Shown here one piece after another: positions 42,700 to 56,093 of a stretch of DNA of 64,000 nt. The notes below the pieces were generated by a model that did not search any database, had not been told where the DNA came from, and was given only the letters and a program-made list of their open reading frames with translations. Position numbers and translations under genes: made by a program. The first letter of the stretch is position 1. The number at the start of each line of letters is the position of its first letter. Source of the DNA: Oryza sativa Japonica Group (Eukaryota > Streptophyta > Magnoliopsida > Poales > Poaceae); contig NC_089037.1 of assembly GCF_034140825.1 (NCBI RefSeq), forward strand, positions 2,949,501-3,013,500, given 5' to 3'.

Positions 42700-43690
42700 C
42701 AAGTAGCACATGATTCTTGTGGTTTTCAAAGATGATACTCTATTAGGATCATGTGATACTCTTGAGGATCACATGGTACTCTTGTAGGATCACATGGTAC
42801 TCTTGTTATCTTGTAGGATCATGTGATACCTCTATAGCATCACATGGTTCTCCTCAAAAAAGTATCATTAAGTTTGATACATGTGAGATATTACACATGA
42901 TCTTACTTAGGTATCATGTCTTCTAACATGATCCCTATGGGTTTCACAGATGGTACTTAATGGTGTGATACTTTACAAGTATCACACATGATCCTACTAA
43001 AAATATTATCATTAAGTGTGATACATGTGAGGTATCACAGATGATCCTACTTAGGGATCTTGTCTTTTAACATAATCCTACTTGGGTATCATGTATCCTA
43101 CTTAGGTATCATGTATTCTAACATGATCCCAATAGGTTTCACAAATGCTACTTAATGGCGTGATACTTATCACACATGATCCTACTCAAAAAAGTATCAT
43201 TAAGTGTGATACATGTGAGGTATCACACATGATCCTACTTAGGTATCATGTCTTCTAACATGATCCTACTTAGGTATCATGTCCTCTAACATGATCTCTA
43301 TGGGTTTCACAGATGATACTTAGTAGGATGGTGTGATACTTTACATGTACCACACATGATTCTACTTGGGTATCATCTCTGGTAACATGATCCCTGTGAG
43401 GTTTCAGATATGATACTTTAGTAGGATGGTGTGATACCTGTGAAGTATCATACATGATCCTACCCAGGAAAATCATCTATCATGATACATGGGTAGGTAG
43501 GATCATGTGATACATGAGTTTCATTATGATTGATACATGTGAAGTATCACATGATCCTATCCAATATCGATGTCTTGTAAAGTGGTTCCCTACTGGTTTC
43601 ACATATGATACTTGAGTAGGATCATGTGAACTCTGGGAGGTATCATGATCCTCCTCAGTATCATTTCCTCAGGTTTCATATGATACTGAA
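42700..43690. repeat. Satellite-like array of ATGATCCTACT / GGTATCAT units
   Basis: About 1 kb of degenerate tandem repeats with a higher-order period of roughly 150-190 bp (for example units starting at about 42860, 43010 and 43200). Recurrent words are TGATACATGTGAGGTATCAC, CATGATCCTACTTAGGTATC and TCTAACATGATCC. Many are near-palindromic, so a single strand could fold. No coding capacity. Confidence 0.85.
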
Positions 43691-43998
43691 CTCGATTTCA
43701 TTGTGTACAACGTACTCAAACTATATATAGTCCACAGAAAAGGTCTACCCAATATAATCCACTTCTTTACCAACATATCTGTACATGAAAACAGTAGCCA
43801 CATACAGAGTTCATGTCTTTGATTGTTGTGCCCCTCGCAACCTTCCAGTTCAAGACAAAAATAGTAGCTACATACACAATTCTGAAACTTGACTTGTTAC
43901 ATATGTTGGTTGGGGGAGAGGGAGGGAGGGGGCTACAAAAATGGCCTAAGCACACATCCGACACTGCTTGAACCGAATAAGCATATTGGTTCTGAAGC

Positions 43999-44085
43999 TT
44001 AGAAACGACGTTTTGGATGTAAGTCGTTGAAGCGATGGTACAGTAACCTTTTGCATAGCTTACTACGATATTCTTTCATGTAGTC
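43999..44085 (-). CDS. Possible last exon of an unrecognised minus-strand gene
   Basis: After a consensus acceptor (TCTATGCAG, ending at 44086 on the minus strand) an 87-nt frame encodes DYMKEYRSKLCKRLLY, HRFNDLHPKRRF and a stop. The strong acceptor, basic composition and clean stop look like a real terminal exon. A possible first exon with MAAAAESPAAEPSCG starts at 45126 and ends at an AAG/GTCAGT donor near 45051, divergent from RPS9 and about 440 bp from its start codon. I could not connect these through 44086-45050. Family unknown. Confidence 0.3.
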   Translation of the reverse strand, partial: DYMKEYRSKLCKRLLYHRFNDLHPKRRF

Positions 44086-45340
44086 CTGCATAGATGACAA
44101 GAATGAGCAGTGTTAGATTTGTCAAAGTGGGGGTGAAGCTGAGCCCTTGTTCAACCTTGGAGAGCACCTTGTCTTCTTTGAAACATGCATGAAATCGGAT
44201 TCGCTTGGAGCAGGTGGCAATGCCATTTCAACTCTGTGCACATGTGTGAAAGGACAAAGAAAATATCATTTCAATGGTGATTCATCCTCGATTGAACAAA
44301 AGTATCAAATCATTTTAAAACAGAAAACACCCATGTAGCCACTAAGATATGCAAACATCAACAGAAAAAAAAAATCCAAATCATCTGCATCTATGACTCA
44401 GCTGCATCTGCCAACTTTGTCACCACGCACTGCCCTCTATGACAAAGAGGATAACAATTGACAAGCAAAGCGTGCCCGGAACTAGAAGCTAGCAACCGAG
44501 TGATGCGGATTTCTCTGATTTTGTTTACACTTCAGTTCACCCAAAAAAAATCCTACTAGTTGAATGGAGATTTCTCTGTTTTAAGACAGTGTGTACTTGT
44601 TAACGGCAAAATTGCTTGCTCCAAGCAATACTTGTTACAGCTAGAAGCATTTCAAGCGATCTATTCCAATTCGAACATTTTGCTGCAAATATCATATCAA
44701 GTATCATATGATTCAGCACATACACACATCCCTCACCTCTGCTACAAACACCCCCAGTGAATGAACAAAAACACACAGAAAAAAGAGAGAGAGTATTAGC
44801 TTACTTTGATTTCAATTTGGATGTGATATGATGAGCCCCATCCAAAGATTAGTGATTCAACAAACCCTAGAAAATGCAAAAATGAAGAGATGTTAAATCA
44901 AAATCAGGAAATCGATGAAAAAAGAGGAATGAGAGAAAGGGGTATCGTGCGCACCGGCTCTGCCGCAGATGCCACCGGCTCCGCCGCAGACACCGCCGCC
45001 ACAGCCGCCACCACCACGCTCACGCCACTCTCCCTCTCTGGCACAACTGACCTTGTGCGCATCGGCGCCGCTGAAGAGGAGGAGCCGCAAGAAGGCTCCG
45101 CCGCCGGCGACTCCGCCGCCGCAGCCATGCTCGTGACGATTTGGGAGCTGCAGGTGTCTGTTTGGGAGTGACTCAATGTTTCTCGAGTGTGTGTATCTGA
45201 TCCGTGAGGGTGTGTGTTTGATCCGTGGGAAATTGTCCTGTCCGGGACCGACTCGAAACAGTATACCGGTGACTAGCATTTCTGTTATAAAAATAAGGAA
45301 AAAAGAACGAGAAAAAGACCATTTAACGAGCGGTGTAAAT
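44086..45340. other. Region upstream of RPS9, possible intron and divergent first exon
   Basis: AT-rich up to about 44890, then GC-rich with Gly/Ala-coding frames on the minus strand (44900-45176). No domain recognised. A mirrored ACCGGTAT motif occurs at 42155 and at 45263. Confidence 0.35.
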
Positions 45341-45357
45341 ATGGCCCCTGCACCGAA

Positions 45358-45470
45358 GGCCCATTCGATATGTGGGCCTAATTCCCACCCGTCCGTTAAT
45401 GGGCCGGGAAATCTCGGCCCATTTAACCTAGCCCTAAAGCTAGGGTTTCCTCTCGCCGCCGCACTATAAA
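45358..45470 (+). promoter_or_regulatory. RPS9: RPS9 promoter: site II boxes, telo-box and TATA
   Basis: Four site II elements (TGGGCC or its complement at 45358-45363, 45373-45378, 45400-45405 and 45416-45421), a telo-box (reverse of AAACCCTAG, 45440-45448) and a TATAAA at 45465-45470. Site II plus telo-box is the established signature of plant ribosomal protein promoters, bound by TCP factors and PUR-alpha-like/telobox binders. The transcript would start near 45490-45500 with a pyrimidine-rich leader. Confidence 0.85.
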
Positions 45471-45564
45471 CGCGCTCTCCTCCTCACTCCTCCTCCCCTC
45501 GAGAAACCAAAGCTCCAGCAATCGGCGGCGGCGGCGGCGGCCCGTGAGAGGCGGTCCGGCGACG

Positions 45565-48366
<2,802 letters not shown>

Positions 48367-49073
48367 GAACAGAAGTTTGCAACTAGTTGTTTCCGTAATG
48401 ATCATAAAACTCTGTGCTGAGTAACTAGGCCCAAATTCTGTAGCTTGCCTATCTGGGATTCAGAATTCAAGCAGGTTGTGCTTCAGGTGTTGGTTTATGT
48501 TAACCCTTTTTGGCATTATGTTAGGTATAGACTTGTGGTTAATGCTGTTTTATGGATTCGTTTCATGGTAATCCTCATCGTACCAGTGCGCTTGAACTAG
48601 TGATACTCACTCGTACCAATGCTGTTTTTAATGTTTTTATGGATTCGAAGTTGCAACATGGATTATGGAGTTGTTAAGATTAATTTAGTAGCGTCTCAGG
48701 TAATATTTACATGTTCAGACCAAAAGATCCAAATCCAATCATACAGCGCATTTTCCTACAAATGGCGTTCGCTAGATAGTTCACTCCTATGTTATCGACA
48801 AATTTTGAAGAAGTGTCATCAAAATCCATCGAATTCCATCAAAAACCTGTTACTGATGGCATTATTCAGAAGATTTTTCCTCCTGTTCTTTTTGCGTTTC
48901 AATACTCTGCTCGAAAAAAATTTGTCCTCCTATTTTTTGCATTTCAACTGATATCCCCATCATCCTGATGTGATAATCAGAGCAATGTACAAAATTCTCT
49001 CAAACATTAATGAGGTTCAGAAAATTTCTCCTTTTGCATTTCAAAATCAGTAAACAGCAATGATTCATTCACT
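48367..49073. other. RPS9 3' region and spacer
   Basis: 3' untranslated sequence for perhaps 250 bp, then AT-rich DNA. No gene seen. Confidence 0.5.
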
Positions 49074-49379
49074 ATGCATCCTGGGAAGAAAAGAAAAGAG
49101 GAGGCAGCGGCCATGGGACCAGTGTCCACGGAGCAAACTCTGGACGCTGCATTCGGGCGTCACGCCGGTGTTGGCTATGCTGCTGCTACCCGTTCGCTGG
49201 AGGGACGAGACGAGCTGCCTCGACGACCCACCGAGCCGGAGCCCAAGGAGGAGGCTCCCCTGCGCGTTCGCGGGTTCGGCAGTGACGATGACCGCGGAGG
49301 ACGGCGTGCGTTGGCCGAGTGGCTAAGTCGATGGTGGCGGCGGGACGCTGGTCCGCTCGAACATCGGCTGGTCATGTAG
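49074..49379 (+). CDS. Small open frame of unknown status (101 aa)
   Basis: Begins MHPGKKRKEEAAAMGPVST and ends LEHRLVM. Hydrophilic, Arg/Glu-rich, with no domain I recognise. The region 49074-50165 is GC-rich and leads into a MULE-type terminus, so the frame may be part of a captured fragment rather than a gene. Nothing upstream looks like a promoter. Confidence 0.25.
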   Translation: MHPGKKRKEEAAAMGPVSTEQTLDAAFGRHAGVGYAAATRSLEGRDELPRRPTEPEPKEEAPLRVRGFGSDDDRGGRRALAEWLSRWWRRDAGPLEHRLVM

Positions 49380-49499
49380 GCGTATGGCCTCCTATGCACA
49401 TATAGCAAAGGAGGAAAATGAGCAGCTAACCATTCATAGTACGCAAGAAAAAATGGTTGCCAGATTTGCTAGGTCCGCGTAACGTAGAATACCTGTCAG

Positions 49500-50165
49500 G
49501 CAAATGGGAGCAACACTGCTATTAGAGCATCAAATTCACCGGCTCGACGGCGATCGCCACGGCCGCGACAGTCACCCGGCGAGCCCGGAGGAGCATGAGG
49601 CCGTGGCGGCTGCCCTGACCGCGAGCTCCATGGAAGACCGCGACCTGGAAGAAGAAGTTGAGGCAGGGGTTGCCGGAGTCGGCATAGGTGGCGGATCGAA
49701 TCGTTCTCGGTGCAGGCCTTCCATAGCTTCGGTTTCTATCCGGAGATCCTCCCGCTCCTCCGCGGCCTGTCCATCGCCACCAAGAAGCTCGCTTACGGCT
49801 GCCATGGCGCCTGCCTCCACCTCCGCGCCCGTCGCCGCGGCGCCCGGCCCCGCCTCAGCCTTCACACCCACCGCCGCTGCTCCCGGCCAGCCGTCGCCGC
49901 CGCGCCACCGCGCCGCCCGTATGCTGTAAAAAATGAGAGAGAGAGAGATGAGGAAGGGAGAGAGATGATGACGTGGTCACCTGACGTGTGGGACCCATGC
50001 TGACTCTGCCGTTACGTAGAACAAAACCGGGGTCAAAACCAGCAAAGGATATAAAGTGAACCGTTTTGTTAGTTGAGGGACGTCCGATATCTCGTTTTGC
50101 GGTTGAGGGACGATTTTGTATATTGGATGACAGGTTGAGGGACCTTCGGTGTACTTTTTTCTTTA
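49500..50165. mobile_element. MULE-like right terminal region with GC-rich cargo
   Basis: 49930-50165 carries the words GAGGGACG, ACGTGTGGGACCC and GTTGAGGGACCTT seen in MULE termini elsewhere in the window, ending near GTGTACTTTTTTC. The GC-rich stretch before it includes a gene-like frame at about 49708-49800 (AFHSFGFYPEILPLLRG), possibly captured. I found no partner terminus on the left, so the extent is open. Confidence 0.45.
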
Positions 50166-50177
50166 CTTTGTAAGTTT

Positions 50178-53060
50178 GGAATAAGTCCATTTTTGTCTCG
50201 CTCATCTCTTGCGCTTGCGTGAATAACATCCCTAAACTGGAAAACCGGGTATAACGCATCCTTCATCTCTAAAAACCAGAGCAAATCACCTCCCTCGGTG
50301 GTTTTGCTGGCGGTTTCATCCGACGTGGCGTTGTTGACTAGGTTGACAAGCGGACTCAACGTGGTGGGACCCACATGTCAGTGTGTAGCTCTCTCTCTCC
50401 CTTATCTCTCTCTCCCCCGGCCTTTCCCTTCACCCCGGTGCGGCTCGTCGACGTGGGTCGAGCCCAAGGCGGCCGGCGGCGCATTGCGACAGAGAAAGGT
50501 AGCCGTGCGGCGGCGGCGATGCGGAAGCGCGCACGGTGGCGGGCGGCGCGGACGGCGCGGTAGTTGACTATGGGTGACCTTGCGCAGTGGGCCAACTATG
50601 CGCGGGCACGGCGGATGGTGAGGCCGGGCACGGGGTGGCGCGGCGCGCGGCGACCTGGCGCGGCCTGATGGTGGCGGCACGACGCGGTTTGCCAGTGAGG
50701 CTCGGCAGTGCGGCGGCAAGGCGCGGTCGATGGTGGCCTGGCACAAGCATTTCGTGGGCGCGACGCAGGTCACGGAGGCCTTTGCGGTGTGGCGCGCGGC
50801 AGCCTTGTGCAGGCGCCGGCGAGGTGTTGATGAAAAAATCGAACACACCGGCCTGGGAGATCTGCTTAGGTCCTGTACACGTCCAAAGATTAATGAGATA
50901 CAGGCGTGCCAGTCAGTTTAATCCTGCAACTGATAAGATTTGTAAATAATAGATCAAACAGCCGATCGGCTGACAAGCCGATGGAGTAGTTCCAGCCGAT
51001 AGTCGATAATAGCCGATGCCAATACCAGCCGATAGCGATAGGGTTTAAGCAATCGGCTATATGTCCAATGTAGATAATGATATAAAGGCAATCGGCTGAT
51101 GATGATGTAATAAAATAACAATATAATCCAATATAAACTAATCGGCTAGCAATGATATGATAAATAAGCATCGATACGAAGGTTAAAGCACACATCGGCT
51201 AGAGGTCCGATGTCATGAAATCCACAAGATTAGATTAAACAATGAAACCTTTGTTGTCATCGGCTAAATCCAACTTATATGTATATGCAATCCTCATGAG
51301 CCGATGCAACGTCCAGATAACTCACCGGCTGAAACCCCGATAAAACCCTTATTGGCAATCAATAAGCAGGCTAGAGATTATGGTTCTAAGCACGACTTAG
51401 TAGATCAAAATTAACTGATGCAGCACTAAGTATAAAAAGAAACATAATATCTAGACAATCAAGCCGATGACTGATTTTCAGGGTGGTAGATGCCTAGGCT
51501 AATCTAATCTAGCAACGCGATTTAGCCGATACCGGCAGAAACCCTAAAACGAGAAGCAGCCGATAGAGCTAAATTGATATGCTAAGACTAGATTAACAGA
51601 GACATATGATAAATAGGTAGGCAAGTATATCATCTAAACCAGAGCAATCCAAGAGGTCGAATGTACTGATGCAGCCTTGAACGACGCCGATGTAGACGAT
51701 ACAATTGCCTGGGCCGACGGAACATTGGACTTATCCCTTCGCCGGAGATCGAAGACGATGCAGCCCCGCGTCGGGTGCCAAGTCCTGCCGGAACGTAAAA
51801 ACAAAAGTAGAAATAAAAATGGTGGCGATGCGCCGAATTGTATTGATCGTAGAGATCGATTACATAGACCCCGGGTGTACATATTTATACCCATGGGTTG
51901 ATACAAGTCCTTGTCGGACAAGAAAGAAACTACCTAAAGATAAAAGGAAAATATAGAGTCCTTATCGGACACTAAACAAACTTTTCTAAAGATAAAAGAA
52001 AACTAACAAACTATTCCTAATTAATAGATAAACTGCCATGCCGCATCCTCTTTAAACTCGGTCACTTAGGAATAAGCTTCCTTTAGTAGATTGATTTCCT
52101 TAACCGAATATAGCAGGAATCCGACTATTGGTGACTTGATAACTCACATCGGCTGATTCCGAGATGCTGCAGCCGATAATGATTCTAAGCCGATGACATC
52201 TTTGCCGATTACCAAATTTCACTGTTAACACGAGGCCAGCGAGCATGGCGCAGACGGCGATGCAGCCAGGGAGGCGTGACGGCTGGTCGGATCGGTGTCG
52301 GTACGGCCGGCGACCAACGTTCGTCGGCGTCTTCTTCCCCCTTTTCTTTTTTCCATTTCTTCTCTTCTTTGTTTCTTGTTGCTCCGGCAATTCGCTCGTC
52401 ATGGCGCAACCGTGCGGCGGCGGCGCGTCCAGGCCGAGCGGCTAGCGTCATGGGCAGCCGGTGCTGCAGTGCATCGGCGTGTGGAGCGGATGCATGACCG
52501 GTTTCCATGGCGCCGATGCTGCCGCTTTTCCTTTCTTTCATTTTGCTTTTCTTCTTTGTTTCTTGTCCTCTCCGGCCGGGCGTTGTGGCGGAGCGACGGC
52601 GCCGCCAAGATGCGGACGCGAGGTCGCCGCTGGGCGTACAGGCGCGGGGTTCGCTGCCGGTATGCAGGTGCAGGCTCGCTGCTAGGACGGCCACGGCACG
52701 ACCACTCCCCGCCGCCGATGCCCAGCTCCTCTCCGTCAGTCTACTCCCCGTTCGTCGCTAGCGAGCACCGCTGCTGCCCATCGCCGGCCGCGCCCCTACC
52801 CCACCAAAGTGAAGAGAAAGGCCGGGGGAGAGAGAGATAAGCGAGAGAGAGCTACACACTGACATGTGGGTCCCACCACGCTGAGTCAGCCTGTCAACGG
52901 GTCAACAACGCCACGTCAGACGAAGTCGCCAGCAAAACCACCAAGGGAGGTGATTTGCTCTGGTTTTCAGAAATGAAGGAGGCGTTATACCCGGTTTTTC
53001 GGTTGAGGGATGTTATTCACGCAAACGCAAGAGATGAGGGAGGCAAAATGGACTTATTCC
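50178..53060. mobile_element. Mutator-like element with long TIRs, hosting a solo LTR
   Basis: Ends GGAATAAGTCCATTTT and its complement, TIRs of about 240 bp, flanked by TGTAAGTTT (50169-50177) and TATAAGTTT (53061-53069), a 9-bp target duplication with one mismatch. The inside is GC-rich low-complexity DNA with no transposase; a solo LTR takes up 50825-52230. Without it the element is about 1.5 kb. Related in style to the element at 14693-17610 (same GGAATAAG start). Confidence 0.85.
50825..52230 (-). mobile_element. Solo LTR (probably gypsy) nested in the MULE
   Basis: 1406 bp from TGTTGATG to GTTAACA with a perfect 5-bp duplication CGAGG (50820-50824 and 52231-52235). Dense in AGCCGAT/ATCGGCT words. 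On the minus strand a TATAAATA motif (about 51885) suggests the LTR promoter and thus minus orientation. No internal domain remains. Confidence 0.85.
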
Positions 53061-53205
53061 TATAAGTTTTGGGCTTTTTCACAGTCCCACTCCGTGTCTG
53101 AGCTCTGAACTTGTGGGCTTACACTATCTCTTGCTCCTTCCAGCCCATCTTTTTGAGTTTACCCTTCGATTAACCTACTGAAGTTGCAGGAGTAATCTGT
53201 ACGAC

Positions 53206-53412
53206 ATTTTTAACCATACCATTATTTAACAAATTAATAATTATGTGGTTATATTTAGTTTGTTATCAAATATTGGCAATGTGTATAGAATTTTGGCAAC
53301 ATTATTAAGCCAATCCTACCAAAATTTTAGCAATGTTGTTAATTTGTCAAATTTTTGATATTGACAAATTTTAGTAAGGTTAATTTTGACATTAATCAGA
53401 ACAGACCCTAAG
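53206..53412. mobile_element. MITE in intron 2 of pseudogene F
   Basis: Inserted relative to copy E between CTGTA and AAGACTAAAGAG. It ends TTAATTTTGACATTAATCAG followed by AACAGACCC. Same family as about 9690-9895 in copy B intron 2; left end degraded. Confidence 0.6.
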
Positions 53413-53624
53413 ACTAAAGAGTCTGTGATCGACTGAAGTTGTGACTTGTCGTGCTTGTTGGCAGGCTGGTGGCCTTCTCTGCATCCACGGGAAAGCCTGC
53501 CGCGAAGAAGAGCCTAAGGATGAAAGGGAAAAGGTGTAATGTCTGCAACTACTGCTACTAGCTGAAACCTGAATGTTAAAATTTTGTGTACAAAATCATA
53601 TACGAGTAAACATCTGAAAACTGA

Positions 53625-53819
53625 GGGCTGATTTGGTTTGAAGCCAAAACTTGCCATACCAAAATATTGGTATTTTGAACAGTAATTTTGGTAATGTTTG
53701 TTTTGCTACCAATACTTACCAATACCACACAAATGTTGCTAAAATATTGGCATTGGCAAAATCTTGCCCATGATTTGGCATTGCCAATAGTTTGGCATGG
53801 TTGCAAACCAAACAATCCC
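53625..53819. mobile_element. Harbinger-like MITE in intron 3 of pseudogene F, empty site in copy E
   Basis: 195 bp, ends GGGCTGATTTGGTTTG and CAAACCAAACAATCCC. TGA on both sides (53622-53624, 53820-53822) is single in copy E (AAAACTGAAATCG), so the 3-bp target duplication and the exact insertion are proven inside the window. Confidence 0.9.
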
Positions 53820-54995
53820 TGAAATCGTCGTGGTGTCGTTACTTCGTCAGTGGACCGCATGAGATTCGGCGCGTGAAGCGCAACTTCCTACGAGAGACGC
53901 TGGAGAACGAGCTGCCGGAGGGCACCATCAGGTTCTCTTCCAAGATCGTCTCGACTGGGGAAGATAGCAACGTCAAGCTCCTACATTTGGCCGATGGTTC
54001 AACGATAGGTGTGTGAGATCAACAATGGCTAGCAGATCACTTGTACCTCTCTTCTTCTCACTAAGAGCAGCCATGGCCTGATGCATTGATGTGCTTTTGT
54101 TGAAGGTGCTGATCGGATGCGACGGCGTGAACTCGGTGGTGGCGAAGTGGCTTGGCCTGCCAAAGCCAATCCTCTCAGGGCGCTCGGCCACCAGGGGCCT
54201 CGCCGAGTACCCGGTACCCCTCCCCTGATGGTGCGCACCGTTGCTAGTTACTTCTCCTTGACGAGCAGCAACAATGGCGGATTAATTCGCTGATCAATCT
54301 GTCACGTGTGGTGTGCACAGACGGCGACGCGGAGGAGAGCGTGGCCAAGATGCGGAGCTACGTGCTGGCGAAGGCGGCGAGGATCCCGGCGCCGCTGAGG
54401 TTCCGGTCGCCGCTCGCGCTCGTCCGCGGCAGCATCAGCAGGGGCAACGTCTGCGTCGCCGGCGACGCCTTCCACCCGACGACCCCCGAGCTCGGCCAGG
54501 GCGGCTGCGCGGCGCTCGAGGACGGCGTCGTCCTCGCCCGGTGCCTCAGCGAGGCCTTCCTCGCCGACGGCGCCGAGCACGACCCGGGGTACGAGGCCGT
54601 CACGGTGGCGCTGGAGAAGTACGCCGAGGAGAGGCGGTGGCGCGGCATCCGGCTGATCACGGCGGCCTACGTCGTCGGCTTCATCCAGCAGAGCACCAAC
54701 CCGGTGATCAAGTTCCTCAGGGAGAAGTTCTTGTCAGGATTGCTGGCAAAAACTATGATCGCCATGGCTGATTACGATTGCGGAAAGCTATGATTCTGTT
54801 CACGAGAAATCAAGAACCCAAGAAGAGAAGAAAGAAATTGGCGGTGAGCGGGAACAGTCTTAATTAGCACATGGAACAATCTTGTGATGTTGTTAACCAA
54901 GCACGAGGGGGCGAGCTTAAAGTCCACCGTACAATGTACTAGTACCACGTACACACTCACCATGGCAGATGCTCAAGGCAAAGTCTTATGTACGG

Positions 54996-56088
54996 TTTTC
55001 TATGCCTCTGTATCAAAGTTGAGTTCAGCATTTGACTTGTGGGTATGTGTCCGAGACAAGTTTTGTTCTAGAAATTTCGTGGACAAAATAAGTTCTTGGA
55101 GTACAAGGTAAACCCAACCTTGGCATAATTTAGACACAATAACAAAATTGATTAAAAAAAAGGTTTATTTAGAGTGCAAATAGCACAAACAGAGTTTTTT
55201 TTAACCAAAACAAGTAGTCTTGAGATATTTTTTTTTCTTTTGATTATATGATTACATGAAAATACATTTACCCTCATTTAGCACATTATTAAGACATTGA
55301 GGCTAGAAATAATTCCACGAAACTAACTAAATTAACCACATTAGGATTTCAAACACAGTGGGTAAAGTAATATGCCCATAAACTTAGCGTCACCGTTTTT
55401 CGCTCACGGTCACCAGAATGTTTAGAATCCGATACTCAATTCGCAAGCCTCATAATATTTGACACCCAATTCGTATATGTCTTCCAGAAATTACCAATTT
55501 GTTTGGTGACATTATCTCCCATTTTTCTCTTTTTCCTTCTTTTACTCTACGTTTTTTTTTCCCTTCTCACATGATTGGAGTAGTGGACAGTTTTTTGCAC
55601 TATAACAGGGGTCAGGCCAGTTAGCAGTTATCGAGCTAAAATCGTCATTCCCGGTTTCCCACCGCCAAAACCCACTGGCGGGTGGCGGCTGCCTGCTGGC
55701 CCATCGTTGAGTGACTCAAAGAAGCCGATCAATCTCAGTGGCGCAGAGGTAGCAACAGATCAAGCTGCCATAATCACATGGCGTGGTTAATCGCCCGAAC
55801 ATATGCTGCAAATGGGTAAAATATTAACAAACCGGTTTGACCAAGTGGCTTCATCCGCATCCAAGAATCTTATATGGAACCCATGATTTAATTAGGAGCA
55901 ATTTGCAGTACTGCCAAGTGTGAGGAATCCCTGTCTAGTTTGTTATAGTGCTTATCATATAGCCGACCATAAGCCAGTGTACATGCATGGTTCTGTGGCA
56001 TCTTTAATATGCGAAAAAAGGTTGTATACTAGCTAGATAAGCTTGTAGCCCAAAAAATGAATCTTGAAGCATCTGTAGAAATCGGAAG
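54996..56088. other. Intergenic, no gene recognised
   Basis: AT-rich DNA with no clear element ends or coding signs. A GCCAGT/GGCGGGTGGCGG patch near 55660-55700 is the only GC-rich spot. Confidence 0.4.
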
Positions 56089-56093
56089 CAAAG

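Larger units (their letters stand above)
53061..54995 (+). pseudogene. FAD-dependent monooxygenase copy F, degraded duplicate of copy E
   Basis: Matches copy E from intron 2 (24880) through its 3' flank (26591). Exon 3 is 53465-53533, exon 4 begins 53851, exon 5 begins 54106, exon 6 is 54321-54793. Exons 1-2 are absent. Compared with E, exon 4 loses its last 8-9 bases around the donor (near 54008), exon 5 loses about 104 bases at a short repeat (near 54214), which also breaks the frame, and exon 6 has two in-frame losses of 6 and 51 bases. Introns 2 and 3 gained MITEs. Exon 6 otherwise keeps the GD motif and the DYDCGKL end. Without the FAD-binding N-terminus it cannot be an enzyme. Confidence 0.92.

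Noticed and set aside
42700-43690. CRISPR-like array
   Set aside because: Repeats are degenerate with no constant repeat/variable spacer pattern, and this is plant nuclear DNA; a satellite-like array fits.
42150-45275. Inverted ACCGGTAT motif at both sides of the repeat arrays, possible transposon ends
   Set aside because: Only about 10 bp match and no target duplication; too weak to define an element.
50298-52840. Open frames in the third MULE
   Set aside because: GC-rich low-complexity interior interrupted by the solo LTR; no recognisable transposase or cargo.
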